19,569 nucleotides of DNA from Nitrosomonadales bacterium (GTDB lineage Bacteria > Pseudomonadota > Gammaproteobacteria > Burkholderiales > Gallionellaceae). The number at the start of each line of letters is the position of its first letter. The stretch's first letter is position 1. The DNA lies in contig QJWF01000028.1 in assembly GCA_003235435.1 (NCBI GenBank), forward strand, positions 1-19,569, in the 5' to 3' direction. Both the position numbers and the translations under genes were made by a program. The notes under the pieces were generated by a model, which was not told where the DNA came from, searched no databases, and saw only the letters and a program-made list of their open reading frames with translations. Of the stretch, positions 1 to 7,357 are shown one piece after another.

Positions 1-1091
1 AAAATAGTACCCACGTCGTGCGGGTGCACTCCGTCGATTTCGAAAGACATCACAGCCGCCTTGTTGGCCGCTGTGCCGATGATACGGACACCCGGCATTG
101 CCGAAATTTTCCCGGTCGCATATTCCAGTAATTCATGTTCATAAGTTGCGATATTGCCCAAGCCGATCCCGTTCAGGTAATCGATTGCCGCACCCAGGCC
201 GATTGCAGCCATGATAGGGGGCGTGCCTGCCTCGAATTTGGCCGGGATCACGTTGTATACGGTTTTCTTGAACGTCACAGAAAGTATCATGTCCCCGCCG
301 CCCTGGTAGGGCTGCATTTTCTCCAGCAGATGCGCCTTGCCGTACAGTACGCCGATACCTGTCGGGCCGCACATCTTGTGCCCGGAGAAGGCGTAGAAAT
401 CGCAGTCAAGATCCTGCATGTCTAGAGCCTGGTGCGGTGCGGCCTGGGCACCGTCGAGCAACACCGGTACGCCGTGTCGATGTGCGTACGCGGTCATATG
501 TTTGACCGGGTTGATCGTGCCGAGCGCGTTCGATACATGTGATAGCGCTAGGAATTTCGTCTTCTCGTTGAAAAGTGCTTCAAACTCGTCAATCAGCAAT
601 TCACCGGCATCGTTGATCGGTATCACACGCAACACAGCACCTTTTTCCTGGGCCAGCATCTGCCATGGAACGATATTCGCGTGATGTTCCAGCGCCGACA
701 GTATGATCTCGTCACCGTTGCCGATGAAGGAGCGGCCATAGCCGTGCATCACCAAGTTGATGGCTTCGGTGGTACCGCGCGTTAAAATGATCTCGCGCGA
801 TTCCTTCGCATTGATGAAGTGCTGAACCTTGACGCGCGCTGATTCATATTCCCTGGTTGCCAGTTCGCTCAGGTAATGCACTGCGCGATGGATATTCGAA
901 TGTTCCTCGGTCTGGTAACGCACGATGCGGTCGATGACCGGTTGCGGCATCTGGCTGCTGGCCGCATTGTCCAGATAGACCAGCGGCTTGCCGGACACCT
1001 GCAGGCCAAGTATCGGAAAATCGGCCCTGATCCTATCGATCGTGGCTTCGCCGATAGGCGTGCGCTTGTTATTGACGCGCTCTATTTTCAT
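1..1091 (-). CDS. sufS: Cysteine desulfurase SufS (3' end cut by window edge)
   Basis: PLP-dependent cysteine desulfurase that takes sulfur from L-cysteine as a persulfide for the SufBCD scaffold. I translated the minus strand from ATG at 1091; 363 codons are visible and the C-terminus lies beyond base 1. The N-terminal part reads FPIL..., then PLVYLDNAASSQMPQPVI, followed by TRGTTEAINL and ALEHHANIVPWQ. The PLP lysine is K239 in FSGHKMCGPTGIGVLYG, followed by FEAGTPPI. The N-terminus is about 13 residues longer than in E. coli SufS, so the catalytic cysteine (C364 there) should lie about 14 codons outside the window and cannot be checked. The start ATG overlaps the sufD stop (ATGA), so the two are probably translationally coupled. 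It is the last visible gene of the suf operon. SufE or SufU, its usual partner, is not in the window. Confidence 0.95.
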   Translation of the reverse strand, partial: MKIERVNNKRTPIGEATIDRIRADFPILGLQVSGKPLVYLDNAASSQMPQPVIDRIVRYQTEEHSNIHRAVHYLSELATREYESARVKVQHFINAKESREIILTRGTTEAINLVMHGYGRSFIGNGDEIILSALEHHANIVPWQMLAQEKGAVLRVIPINDAGELLIDEFEALFNEKTKFLALSHVSNALGTINPVKHMTAYAHRHGVPVLLDGAQAAPHQALDMQDLDCDFYAFSGHKMCGPTGIGVLYGKAHLLEKMQPYQGGGDMILSVTFKKTVYNVIPAKFEAGTPPIMAAIGLGAAIDYLNGIGLGNIATYEHELLEYATGKISAMPGVRIIGTAANKAAVMSFEIDGVHPHDVGTI

Positions 1092-2374
1092 TTGCGTTCC
1101 CCGTTCATCCTTTCAAGGATCGTCCTGCCAAGGGATTCGCCTAGCGATGGAACCTGAATCCTGGCGATGATCTCGGCGGCAAATGCGTGGGTGAGCAGGT
1201 TGCGCGCACGCTCCTCGGTAAGCCCTCGGCTCTTCAGGAAGAACAGCGCATCTGCATCGATCTGCCCGATCGTCGCCCCGTGCTTGCAGCTCACATCATC
1301 GTTGAAGATTTCGAGCTGCGGCTGGGTGTCGATATGCGCCTTGTCTGACAGCAAAAGGTTGCGGCTGCTTTGGGCGGAATCGGTTCCTACCGCACCTTCC
1401 TGCACGATGACCTTGCCGCTGAACACCGCATGGGCTGAACCGTCAGCGATGCATTTGTGCAGTTGGGTGCTCTTGCCGCGAGGTACGGCATGATTGACCA
1501 GGGTATGTGTGTCGGCGATCTGGCGTCCCGCGACAAGGGCCAGGCCGTCGAGCTGCATCTCAGCTCCTTCACCCTGCTGTGTGACATGGAGGGTGTGTCG
1601 CGACACGCGCGCACCGAATGCCAGCGAAGTCGAAGCATAGAAGCTGTCTTTTCCGACCTCGACCGAACAATGCCCGATATGGAACGCGTTTCTTTCTTCT
1701 CTCTGCACACGAACATGCTGCAACCGTGCCTGTTCCTTCAGCACCACTTCGGTAACGGCATTCGAAAAGTAGATCCCGTCTTCCAATCCTATATATTCTT
1801 CTACCAGCGTGGTGCCGCTGGCTGAATCCATAATCACCATGTTGCGCGGATAGATCGCGGAAGGTGTTTCACGTTTTGTCGCCACATGCAGCAGATGGAT
1901 AGGCGCTGTTACATCCCCGGCGACATGTACCCACGCACCGTCCTCGAAGAAGTTTGTGTTCAGTGCCACGAACGCATCCTGCTTGTATGGCGCATGTTTG
2001 CCGAAAATGCCTTCGACAAGAGGATCGCCGAGGCGCTCCAGGAGCGATGTCACAGTAACGCCTTCATGTATATCAGGCAGATCGGAAAGCTCCGAGCTAT
2101 AACTACCGTCGACGAACACCAAACGGATCGCTCCGGGAATCACATATTCCTTGATATCGGCCTTGGTCAGTTTGGCAAAGCTGACAACCGGGTGGAAATC
2201 ATGCGGATAAAGCGCTGACAGATCGGTGAAGCGCCAGTCGTCATTCCGGTTGGAAGGGAAGTTCATGGCACGAGCACGATCCAGCGCTTCGGCGCGGATC
2301 GGCTTCAGCCAGCCAACTGACTCGACTGCTTTGCCGAGCAGCAGTTGCTCGAAACATTGTTCTCTTGTTCCCAT
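1088..2374 (-). CDS. sufD: Fe-S assembly scaffold protein SufD
   Basis: Part of the SufBC2D scaffold on which Fe-S clusters are built in the cytoplasm. With the ATG at 2374 (MGTREQCFEQLL) the protein has 428 residues, close to E. coli SufD (423). The middle and C-terminal half show the right-handed beta-helix style shared with SufB, including NRNDDWRFTDLSALY near the start. Near the end, DVSCKHGATIGQID contains H365, which sits 63 residues from the C-terminus like E. coli H360, a residue needed for iron acquisition. An in-frame ATG at 2425 would add 17 residues (SARSLRFLPPRIKSQV) with no family look and no ribosome site, so I reject it. The stop overlaps the sufS ATG by 4 bases. The 160-base gap separating it from sufC is unusual in an otherwise tight operon. 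Confidence 0.95.
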   Translation of the reverse strand: MGTREQCFEQLLLGKAVESVGWLKPIRAEALDRARAMNFPSNRNDDWRFTDLSALYPHDFHPVVSFAKLTKADIKEYVIPGAIRLVFVDGSYSSELSDLPDIHEGVTVTSLLERLGDPLVEGIFGKHAPYKQDAFVALNTNFFEDGAWVHVAGDVTAPIHLLHVATKRETPSAIYPRNMVIMDSASGTTLVEEYIGLEDGIYFSNAVTEVVLKEQARLQHVRVQREERNAFHIGHCSVEVGKDSFYASTSLAFGARVSRHTLHVTQQGEGAEMQLDGLALVAGRQIADTHTLVNHAVPRGKSTQLHKCIADGSAHAVFSGKVIVQEGAVGTDSAQSSRNLLLSDKAHIDTQPQLEIFNDDVSCKHGATIGQIDADALFFLKSRGLTEERARNLLTHAFAAEIIARIQVPSLGESLGRTILERMNGERK

Positions 2375-2534
2375 CACTTGACTCTTGATACGTGGTGGAA
2401 GAAATCGTAGCGAGCGGGCTGACATTGGGGAAGCAGGAGCACAGGCACCGGAGTGTACATGTCAGTACTCGAGGATGCCGAGCACCGCACGACCCCGATG
2501 CCGGCCCGCGCAGTAGATTCATGTCGCCACGTAG
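2375..2534. other. Unexplained 160-base spacer between sufC and sufD
   Basis: All other junctions between the SUF genes (regulator to sufS) are overlaps or gaps of 25 bases or less, but sufC stops at 2535 and sufD begins at 2374. Open frames that cross the spacer look random: they are rich in Arg, Ser and Cys and have no domain. I see no T-run that would make a terminator and no clear promoter. Short dyads occur (GCCGGC, and GTAC repeats near 2457-2470), but none is long enough to call. Confidence 0.4.
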
Positions 2535-3281
2535 TCATGCTGCCGCCCTGAGCCAGTCGTACCCGCGCGCTTCCAGTTCCAGCGCGAGTTCCTTGCCGCC
2601 GGTTCTGACGATACGTCCGCCATCCATCACGTGCACGTAATCCGGAACGATGTAGTTCAGCAGGCGCTGGTAATGGGTGACCATCACCACCGCATTGTCC
2701 GGGGTGAGCAGACTGTTGACACCGTTCGCGACGATACGCAATGCATCGATATCCAGGCCAGAGTCGGTCTCGTCGAGGATCGCCAGTTTCGGTTCAAGCA
2801 CTGCCATTTGCAAAATCTCGTTGCGCTTCTTCTCACCTCCGGAGAAACCTTCATTGACGCTGCGTCCGAGGAAACTCGGATCCATTTCGACGACCTTGAT
2901 CTTTTCGTGCACTAGGTCCTCGAACTCGAGCGGATCCAGTTCCTCCAGTCCACGCTCGGTCTGCAACGTGTTGTAGGCCAAGCGCAACAACGCGCTATTG
3001 GACACACCGGGGATCTCGACCGGATACTGGAAAGCGAGGAACAGCCCTGCTCGGGCGCGCTCCTCGGGTTCAAGAGCGAATAGGTCCTTGCCTTCAAAGG
3101 TTGCGGTGCCGCCGGTGACGTGATAGTCGGGATGGCCCGCCAGCACCTTGGAGAACGTGCTCTTGCCAGAACCGTTGATGCCCATGATGGCATGCACCTC
3201 GCCCGCACGTACGGTGAGGTCTACGCCTTTCAAAATATCAATTCCGCCGACTTCCGCGTGCAGATTTTTGACTTCCAACAT
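2535..3281 (-). CDS. sufC: Fe-S assembly ATPase SufC
   Basis: ABC-type ATPase of the SufBC2D complex; it is cytoplasmic and drives conformational change in the scaffold rather than transport. From ATG at 3281 ([17 protein letters not shown]) it has 248 residues, the same as E. coli SufC. Walker A is GINGSGKST at 34-42, with Ile where Pro is usual. The Q-loop region is [15 protein letters not shown], the signature [18 protein letters not shown], Walker B/D-loop [16 protein letters not shown], and the switch histidine VTHYQRLL. Start choice is uncertain. An in-frame GTG at 3305 overlaps the sufB stop (GTGA) and has a much better ribosome site (GGGAG, 6 bases upstream) than the ATG. It would add MISKDSRI. 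I keep the ATG because it restores the family N-terminus. Confidence 0.95.
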   Translation of the reverse strand: MLEVKNLHAEVGGIDILKGVDLTVRAGEVHAIMGINGSGKSTFSKVLAGHPDYHVTGGTATFEGKDLFALEPEERARAGLFLAFQYPVEIPGVSNSALLRLAYNTLQTERGLEELDPLEFEDLVHEKIKVVEMDPSFLGRSVNEGFSGGEKKRNEILQMAVLEPKLAILDETDSGLDIDALRIVANGVNSLLTPDNAVVMVTHYQRLLNYIVPDYVHVMDGGRIVRTGGKELALELEARGYDWLRAAA

Positions 3282-3301
3282 GATTCTGCTGTCTTTGCTA
3301 A

Positions 3302-4738
3302 TCACCCTACGCTCCCTTCAAGTTTCAGGCCGAGCAGCTTGGTTGCCTCGACCGCAAATTCCATCGGCAGATGCACGAACACGTCCTTGCAAAAGCCGTT
3401 GATGATCATTGAGATCGCTTCCTCGGAACCGATTCCGCGTTGTGCAAAGAAGAACATCTGATCCTCACCGATTTTGGACGTCGATGCCTCGTGCTCTATT
3501 GTTGCAGTGGTGTTCTGCACATCGATCGTCGGGAACGTGCTCGCCTCGCAGCGGTCACCGATCAACATTGAGTCGCATTGGGAATAGTTCCTTGCTCCGG
3601 TTGCGCGGCTGCCGACCTTGACCATGCCGCGATACGAGTTGCTCGAGCGGCCCGCGGAGATGCCCTTGGAGATGATCTTGCTGCGCGTGTTCTTGCCAAC
3701 ATGAATCATCTTTGTTCCGGTATCAGCCTGTTGCAGATGGTTGGTCAACGCCACCGAATAAAACTCGCCCGTCGAGTTATCACCTAGCAACACGCAACTT
3801 GGATACTTCCAGGTGATCGCCGACCCAGTCTCCACCTGCGTCCAGGAGATCTTGGAATTGACGCCCTTGCACAGGCCGCGCTTGGTGACGAAATTGTAGA
3901 TGCCACCCTTGCCGTTCTCGTCACCGGCATACCAGTTCTGCACCGTGGAATATTTGATGTCGGCATTGTCCAGCGCGACCAGCTCGACCACAGCGGCATG
4001 CAGCTGGTTGGTGTCGAACTGTGGAGCGGTACAGCCTTCCAGGTAGCACACCGAACTGCCTTCCTCGGCGACGATCAATGTGCGTTCAAACTGTCCCGAG
4101 CCTTCGGTATTGATTCTGAAGTAGGTGGAAAGATCCATCGGACACTTGACGCCTTTCGGGATGAAGCAGAACGATCCATCGGTGAACACGGCAGAATTTA
4201 AAGCCGCATAGAAATTGTCGCCGCTCGGCACGACGCTGCCCAGATATTGCTTCACCAGTTCGGGATGCTCGCGCACCGCTTCGGAAAAGGAGCAGAAAAT
4301 GATCCCGACTTCAGCCAGCTTGGCCTTATAGGTGGTCGTCACAGAGACACTGTCGAAGATCACGTCGACCGCAACACCGGCCATGATTTTCTGCTCGTGC
4401 AGCGGCACGCCGAGTTTTTCGAAGGTACGGCGCAATTCCGGATCAACCTCGTCCATGCTCGCCAGCTGTTTCTTGGGCTTGGGTTGGGCGAAATAGATGA
4501 TGTCCTGGAAATCGATCCTTGGGTAATCCACATTCGCCCAATCAGGCTCATTCATCGTCAACCAGTGCCGATAGGCCTGCAGGCGAAAATCGAGCAGCCA
4601 TTCCGGCTCATTCTTCTTGCCGGATATCATGCGGATCACATCCTCGCTCAAACCCTTCGGAACCGATTCGGTCTCTATATTTGTAACGAAGCCGTGCTTA
4701 TACGGCTGGTTGACCAAATTATGCAATGCAGTACTCAT
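3302..4738 (-). CDS. sufB: Fe-S assembly scaffold protein SufB
   Basis: Main scaffold subunit of the SUF system: it receives persulfide sulfur and assembles the nascent cluster with SufC and SufD. It has 478 residues, near the family norm of 470-495. Recognisable blocks include [66 protein letters not shown], and the C-terminal [20 protein letters not shown]388 in that motif lies 90 residues from the end, the position of E. coli C405, the sulfur-accepting cysteine of the assembly site. [16 protein letters not shown] follows it. The ATG at 4738 has an AGGA ribosome site about 9 bases upstream and starts 12 bases after the stop of the A-type carrier gene. Transcription presumably starts at the promoter before the regulator gene. 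Confidence 0.97.
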   Translation of the reverse strand: MSTALHNLVNQPYKHGFVTNIETESVPKGLSEDVIRMISGKKNEPEWLLDFRLQAYRHWLTMNEPDWANVDYPRIDFQDIIYFAQPKPKKQLASMDEVDPELRRTFEKLGVPLHEQKIMAGVAVDVIFDSVSVTTTYKAKLAEVGIIFCSFSEAVREHPELVKQYLGSVVPSGDNFYAALNSAVFTDGSFCFIPKGVKCPMDLSTYFRINTEGSGQFERTLIVAEEGSSVCYLEGCTAPQFDTNQLHAAVVELVALDNADIKYSTVQNWYAGDENGKGGIYNFVTKRGLCKGVNSKISWTQVETGSAITWKYPSCVLLGDNSTGEFYSVALTNHLQQADTGTKMIHVGKNTRSKIISKGISAGRSSNSYRGMVKVGSRATGARNYSQCDSMLIGDRCEASTFPTIDVQNTTATIEHEASTSKIGEDQMFFFAQRGIGSEEAISMIINGFCKDVFVHLPMEFAVEATKLLGLKLEGSVG

Positions 4739-4750
4739 AACAAGTTTCCT

Positions 4751-5074
4751 TTAGACCGCAAAGCTCTCACCGCAACCGCATTGATCCTTCACATTGGGGT
4801 TGTTGAACTTGAACACATATCCCAAACCCTGCTTTGCATATTCGAGCTCAGTGCCATTGAGAAACGGCAGGTTCTCCTCTGCGACCACTACCTTCGCACC
4901 AAAGCTCTCGAAGACCTTGTCCGACTCAAGAATTTCATGCGCGATATCCATCGTATAGGCGAAGCCGCTGCATCCCGACTTTTTCACGCCAAGCCGCAAA
5001 CCTATCCCATTGCCGCTCTTTTCAATTTGATTGAGGATGTGTTTTGCAGCAGATTCGGTCATTGTGATTGCCAT
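4751..5074 (-). CDS. iscA: A-type Fe-S carrier protein, IscA-like
   Basis: Small carrier that accepts or delivers Fe-S clusters, or iron, between scaffold and target proteins. From ATG at 5074 (MAITMTESAAKHIL) it has 107 residues. Its three ligand cysteines, C35 (SGCSGFAY), C99 and C101 (QCGCGESF), have the same numbering as E. coli IscA. NNPNVKDQCGCGESF closely matches the IscA C-terminus. A TTG four codons upstream is in frame, but the TTGGAG there is really the ribosome site (GGAG, 6 bases before the ATG). In E. coli this family member sits in the isc operon; here it lies between an IscR-like regulator and sufB. A. vinosum dsr clusters carry an A-type protein (DsrR); this gene could cover that role, which is inference. 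Confidence 0.92.
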   Translation of the reverse strand: MAITMTESAAKHILNQIEKSGNGIGLRLGVKKSGCSGFAYTMDIAHEILESDKVFESFGAKVVVAEENLPFLNGTELEYAKQGLGYVFKFNNPNVKDQCGCGESFAV

Positions 5075-5098
5075 GTGATTCTCCAAAAAAATACTTAT

Positions 5099-5539
5099 CT
5101 AAATGCCACGTGTACGAAGCGCACTCGTGTCCACGACCTGGGGTTTGGGTTGGGTCATTCCGGCCAAATTCACTTTTTCCAGTGCATCCTGGATGATGTG
5201 ATTGATCCCCTGCCAATTGCTCCGTGTCGAACAGGTGGACTCGCGCTCGCAAGTGGTTGTGCCGCTGCATTCGGTTATGGAAATAGGTCCGTCCATCGCA
5301 TCGATGATCTCTGCGACAGAAATCTCGGCAGGGTGACGCGCCAGCATATAGCCGCCCTTCGCACCCATCACCGATGCCACCAGATTCTTCCGGACCAGCA
5401 TCTTGAGGATCTTGCTTACTGTTGGTACAGCAATACCCAAGCCTGCTGACACTTCGCTTGCACTATGAACAGCCTGATCTCGAGCCATATAGGTCATCAC
5501 TTGAGTTCCATAGTCAGCCATTTTGCTCAGTCTTAACAT
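5099..5539 (-). CDS. Rrf2-family Fe-S-sensing regulator of the SUF operon (IscR-like)
   Basis: DNA-binding regulator that senses Fe-S status and controls the suf genes. From ATG at 5539 (MLRLSKMADYG) it has 146 residues. The N-terminal winged helix includes SASEVSAGLGIAVPTVSKIL as the recognition region and GAKGGYMLARHPAEISV as the wing. C91, C97 and C103 are spaced C-x5-C-x5-C exactly as the [2Fe-2S] ligands of E. coli IscR (92, 98, 104). A longer in-frame start at 5590 would add 17 residues but runs through the promoter dyad. The chosen ATG has a GTGAGG ribosome site 5 bases upstream. It is the first gene of the suf operon and is probably autoregulated through the dyad at 5552-5576. The start MLRLSK and the SUF setting fit the proteobacterial SUF-system regulator branch of Rrf2 rather than iscR of an isc operon. 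Confidence 0.92.
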   Translation of the reverse strand: MLRLSKMADYGTQVMTYMARDQAVHSASEVSAGLGIAVPTVSKILKMLVRKNLVASVMGAKGGYMLARHPAEISVAEIIDAMDGPISITECSGTTTCERESTCSTRSNWQGINHIIQDALEKVNLAGMTQPKPQVVDTSALRTRGI

Positions 5540-5551
5540 GTATACCTCACA

Positions 5552-5576
5552 ATATAGGACTAGTTTAGTCCAAGTT
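5552..5576 (-). promoter_or_regulatory. IscR-type (type 1) operator in front of the SUF regulator
   Basis: The core GGACTAGTTTAGTCC at 5557-5571 is a nearly perfect dyad (GGACTA-GTT-TAGTCC). Over the 25-base span it agrees with most fixed positions of the E. coli IscR type 1 consensus, including the GACT and AGTC half-sites and the outer TAT. It lies 18 bases upstream of the regulator ATG and covers the proposed -10 box. This predicts repression when the regulator carries its cluster. The sequence match is seen; binding is inferred. Confidence 0.65.
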
Positions 5577-5590
5577 AGTTCATAAGGCAA
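5562..5590 (-). promoter_or_regulatory. Candidate sigma-70 promoter of the suf operon
   Basis: Reading the minus strand, TTGCCT (5590-5585) and TAAACT (5567-5562) are separated by 17 bases, each matching four of six consensus bases. The -10 box falls inside the IscR-type dyad. Transcription would start around 5555, leaving a short leader that still contains the GTGAGG ribosome site. A TATATT at 5556-5551 looks better as a -10 but is too close to the ATG to allow a ribosome site. Confidence 0.4.
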
Positions 5591-5694
5591 TACTAATGAC
5601 GTATTCTTTGAATAACGTTATGTTTCTGTGGGTTATGAGCTTTTCGCGAAGAAAAAAACGATGTTGTTGCGAATAAGCCGGATTGATTCTTACA

Positions 5695-5715
5695 AAGCCT
5701 GCTAGAAACAGGCTT
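5695..5715 (-). terminator. Weak hairpin after mrp, possible terminator
   Basis: Seven-base arms AAGCCTG and CAGGCTT surround a seven-base loop, 34 bases past the mrp stop codon. On the minus strand the stem is followed only by TGTAAG, so the T-run is poor. It could separate mrp from the suf operon or just be an mRNA 3' stem. Confidence 0.35.
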
Positions 5716-5748
5716 GTGTAAGCATTCGTTTTCGATTCAATAAATGGT

Positions 5749-6843
5749 TTATGTATTCTGCACCACGATCTTGGGGAACGCCGCGCTGTGGTCCTGGGCC
5801 ATTTCTGCGACCTTGACTGCAATACGACGGGCAATCTGTTTGTATTCCCCGGCAATTTTTCCATGCGGATCGGCAATCACGGTCGGATTACCTGAATCCG
5901 CCTGTTCGCGAATACGAATATCCAGCGGCAGACCGCCCAAAAATTCGACGTTGTAATCTCCGCACATCTTTTCACCGCCTCCGGCACCGAAGATATGCTC
6001 TTCATGGCCGCACTTCGAACAGATGTGCGTGCTCATATTTTCCACAATGCCGACGATCTTGATCCCGACTTTCTCGAACATCTTTAGTCCCTTGCGCGCA
6101 TCCATCAGCGCGATGTCCTGCGGTGTCGTGACGATCACCGCGCCGGTTACCGGCACTTTTTGCGCCAGCGTGAGCTGGATGTCACCGGTGCCAGGCGGCA
6201 GGTCTACAACCAGATAATCCAGATTGTCCCAGTGTGTCTGGTGCAGCAATTGATCGAGCGCCTGGGTCACCATAGGTCCGCGCCAGACCATCGGTGTATC
6301 TTCACCATCTATCATGAAACCGATCGACATCGCCTGTATACCATGATTGATCATCGGCTCGAGCGACTTGCCGTCGACCGACTTGGGCTGTCCGGAAATT
6401 CCCAGCATGGTGGGTTGCGAAGGACCGTAAATATCCGCATCCAGAACGCCAACGCGCGCGCCTTCTGCGGCCAGCGCCAGCGCCAGGTTCACCGCGGTAG
6501 TACTCTTCCCGACGCCACCTTTTCCCGAGGCAACGGCGATGATATTCTTCACACCCTCAACCAGCTTTACGCCGCGCTGCACCGCATGCGGAACAACTTT
6601 GTTACTGACATTTGCTTCGACCTTGCCCGCTCCGGGCAGCGAAGTTTTCAGGTGTGTCTCGACCATGGACTTGATCTCGCCCCACACGCTCTTGGCCGGA
6701 TAGCCGAGCAGGATGTCCAGCGTCACGTCGCTGCCGTTTACCTTGACGTTCTTCACCGACTTGCCGCTGATGAAATCCTTCTTCGTGTTCGGGTCGACTA
6801 GGTTCTTCATCGCTGCATGGACATCTGTTTCCGTGAAACTCAT
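5749..6843 (-). CDS. mrp: Mrp/ApbC-type Fe-S cluster carrier ATPase
   Basis: P-loop NTPase of the Mrp/NBP35 family that binds a [4Fe-4S] cluster and hands it to target enzymes in the cytoplasm. It has 364 residues, the typical length. An N-terminal MIP18/DUF59 domain (about 1-80, with FISGKSVKNVKV) is joined to the ATPase domain. The deviant Walker A GKGGVGKS lies at 107-114, the switch region DADIYGPSQPTMLG at 135-148, and DLPPGTGD at 214-221. The cluster-binding CxxC is C275/C278 (ICSKCGHEEHIFG). The ATG at 6843 has a strong AAGGAG ribosome site. It stands alone between the dsr tail and the suf operon, transcribed in the same direction as both and divergently from the Lar-like gene. Confidence 0.96.
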   Translation of the reverse strand: MSFTETDVHAAMKNLVDPNTKKDFISGKSVKNVKVNGSDVTLDILLGYPAKSVWGEIKSMVETHLKTSLPGAGKVEANVSNKVVPHAVQRGVKLVEGVKNIIAVASGKGGVGKSTTAVNLALALAAEGARVGVLDADIYGPSQPTMLGISGQPKSVDGKSLEPMINHGIQAMSIGFMIDGEDTPMVWRGPMVTQALDQLLHQTHWDNLDYLVVDLPPGTGDIQLTLAQKVPVTGAVIVTTPQDIALMDARKGLKMFEKVGIKIVGIVENMSTHICSKCGHEEHIFGAGGGEKMCGDYNVEFLGGLPLDIRIREQADSGNPTVIADPHGKIAGEYKQIARRIAVKVAEMAQDHSAAFPKIVVQNT

Positions 6844-7135
6844 TGCTTGCTCCTTTGATTGAATCGAAGCGGGATTTTACACTATCCGACTATATTTATC
6901 GGGTATCTTTTGGGTGATGTGCCATGACCCGTACGGGTGCATGTGCACTGCCGAAAAATTCAGGTTACCCTAAATGTACGCCAGCTTGAAATTCATGCAT
7001 GCCGAATTATTTCTTGACAAGTCTGCATGGATTACGCGACATTGCTCGAAAAACAACATGTCGTCTGAATTACATTCCAAAGTCAATGCACAGTGAGTTT
7101 GTAAAATTTTGCTCGGAACTTCATCCGGCTCGTCA
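6844..7135. promoter_or_regulatory. Divergent intergenic region between mrp and the Lar-like gene
   Basis: This 292-base stretch should hold promoters for both flanking genes. For mrp, TAAAAT at 6879-6874 (minus strand) is a fair -10 with no good -35. For the plus-strand gene, a perfect TTGACA lies at 7014-7019 with a weak GACATT 18 bases on (7038-7043). The 12-base perfect palindrome ACCCGTACGGGT occupies 6927-6938. A minus-strand open frame through 6970-7197 looks random. Confidence 0.4.
6927..6938. repeat. 12-base perfect palindrome, possible operator
   Basis: ACCCGTACGGGT reads identically on both strands and is flanked by CATG on the left and GCATG on the right, so the symmetry nearly extends with a one-base offset. 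It lies about 90 bases upstream of mrp and about 200 bases upstream of the Lar-like gene. I do not recognise it as a known operator. Confidence 0.4.
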
Positions 7136-7351
7136 ATGGCAATGAGACACTGCACCTGCGGCGCAGAAGCCGATGTCAAACGCCTTACCTGCCGCACAAC
7201 GGACGGTCGTGAGGAAATCGTTTATCGTGTGGTTTGTCCCGTGTGCGGTCAGAGCGGCCCTGCTGTTCCGGTGGAAGGCAAAGATGAAGCAACTGCCATC
7301 CCAGAAGCTGTCCAAGCATGGGATGAAATGATCGCCCGGCTACGTCCTTGA
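7136..7351 (+). CDS. Lar-like small zinc-ribbon protein
   Basis: 71 residues from ATG at 7136 (MAMRHCTCGAEADVKRL). An alternative in-frame ATG lies at 7142, and a TTG at 7109 is less likely. The layout CxCG ... VVCPVCGQSGPAV ... AVQAWDEM matches the small Lar (restriction alleviation) fold. That fold has two cysteine pairs, here C6/C8 and C34/C37, then a GP and a closing A-x-x-AWD/N helix. Family members are common in phages and prophages, where the founding E. coli Rac member modulates type I restriction. Many others are uncharacterised, so the function here is unknown. The ribosome site is weak. It is the only plus-strand gene I support, and its stop is six bases from the stop of the convergent dsr-tail gene. 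No other phage gene is nearby. Confidence 0.7.
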   Translation: MAMRHCTCGAEADVKRLTCRTTDGREEIVYRVVCPVCGQSGPAVPVEGKDEATAIPEAVQAWDEMIARLRP

Positions 7352-7357
7352 AGCTTG

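Noticed and set aside
4247..5449. A 400-residue open frame on the plus strand
   Set aside because: It crosses sufB, the A-type carrier gene and the regulator gene in antisense, all of which have clear family motifs.
5643..5650. TTCGCGAA palindrome next to an A-tract between mrp and the suf regulator
   Set aside because: Only eight bases and not placed like an operator or terminator; likely chance.
5580..5876. A 98-residue minus-strand open frame over the mrp end and the suf promoter
   Set aside because: Its first part overlaps mrp in another frame and its end runs across the promoter region; composition looks random.
6970..7197. A 75-residue minus-strand open frame between mrp and the Lar-like gene
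   Set aside because: Overlaps the Lar-like gene in antisense, has no family look and no good ribosome site. A real small gene here cannot be fully excluded.
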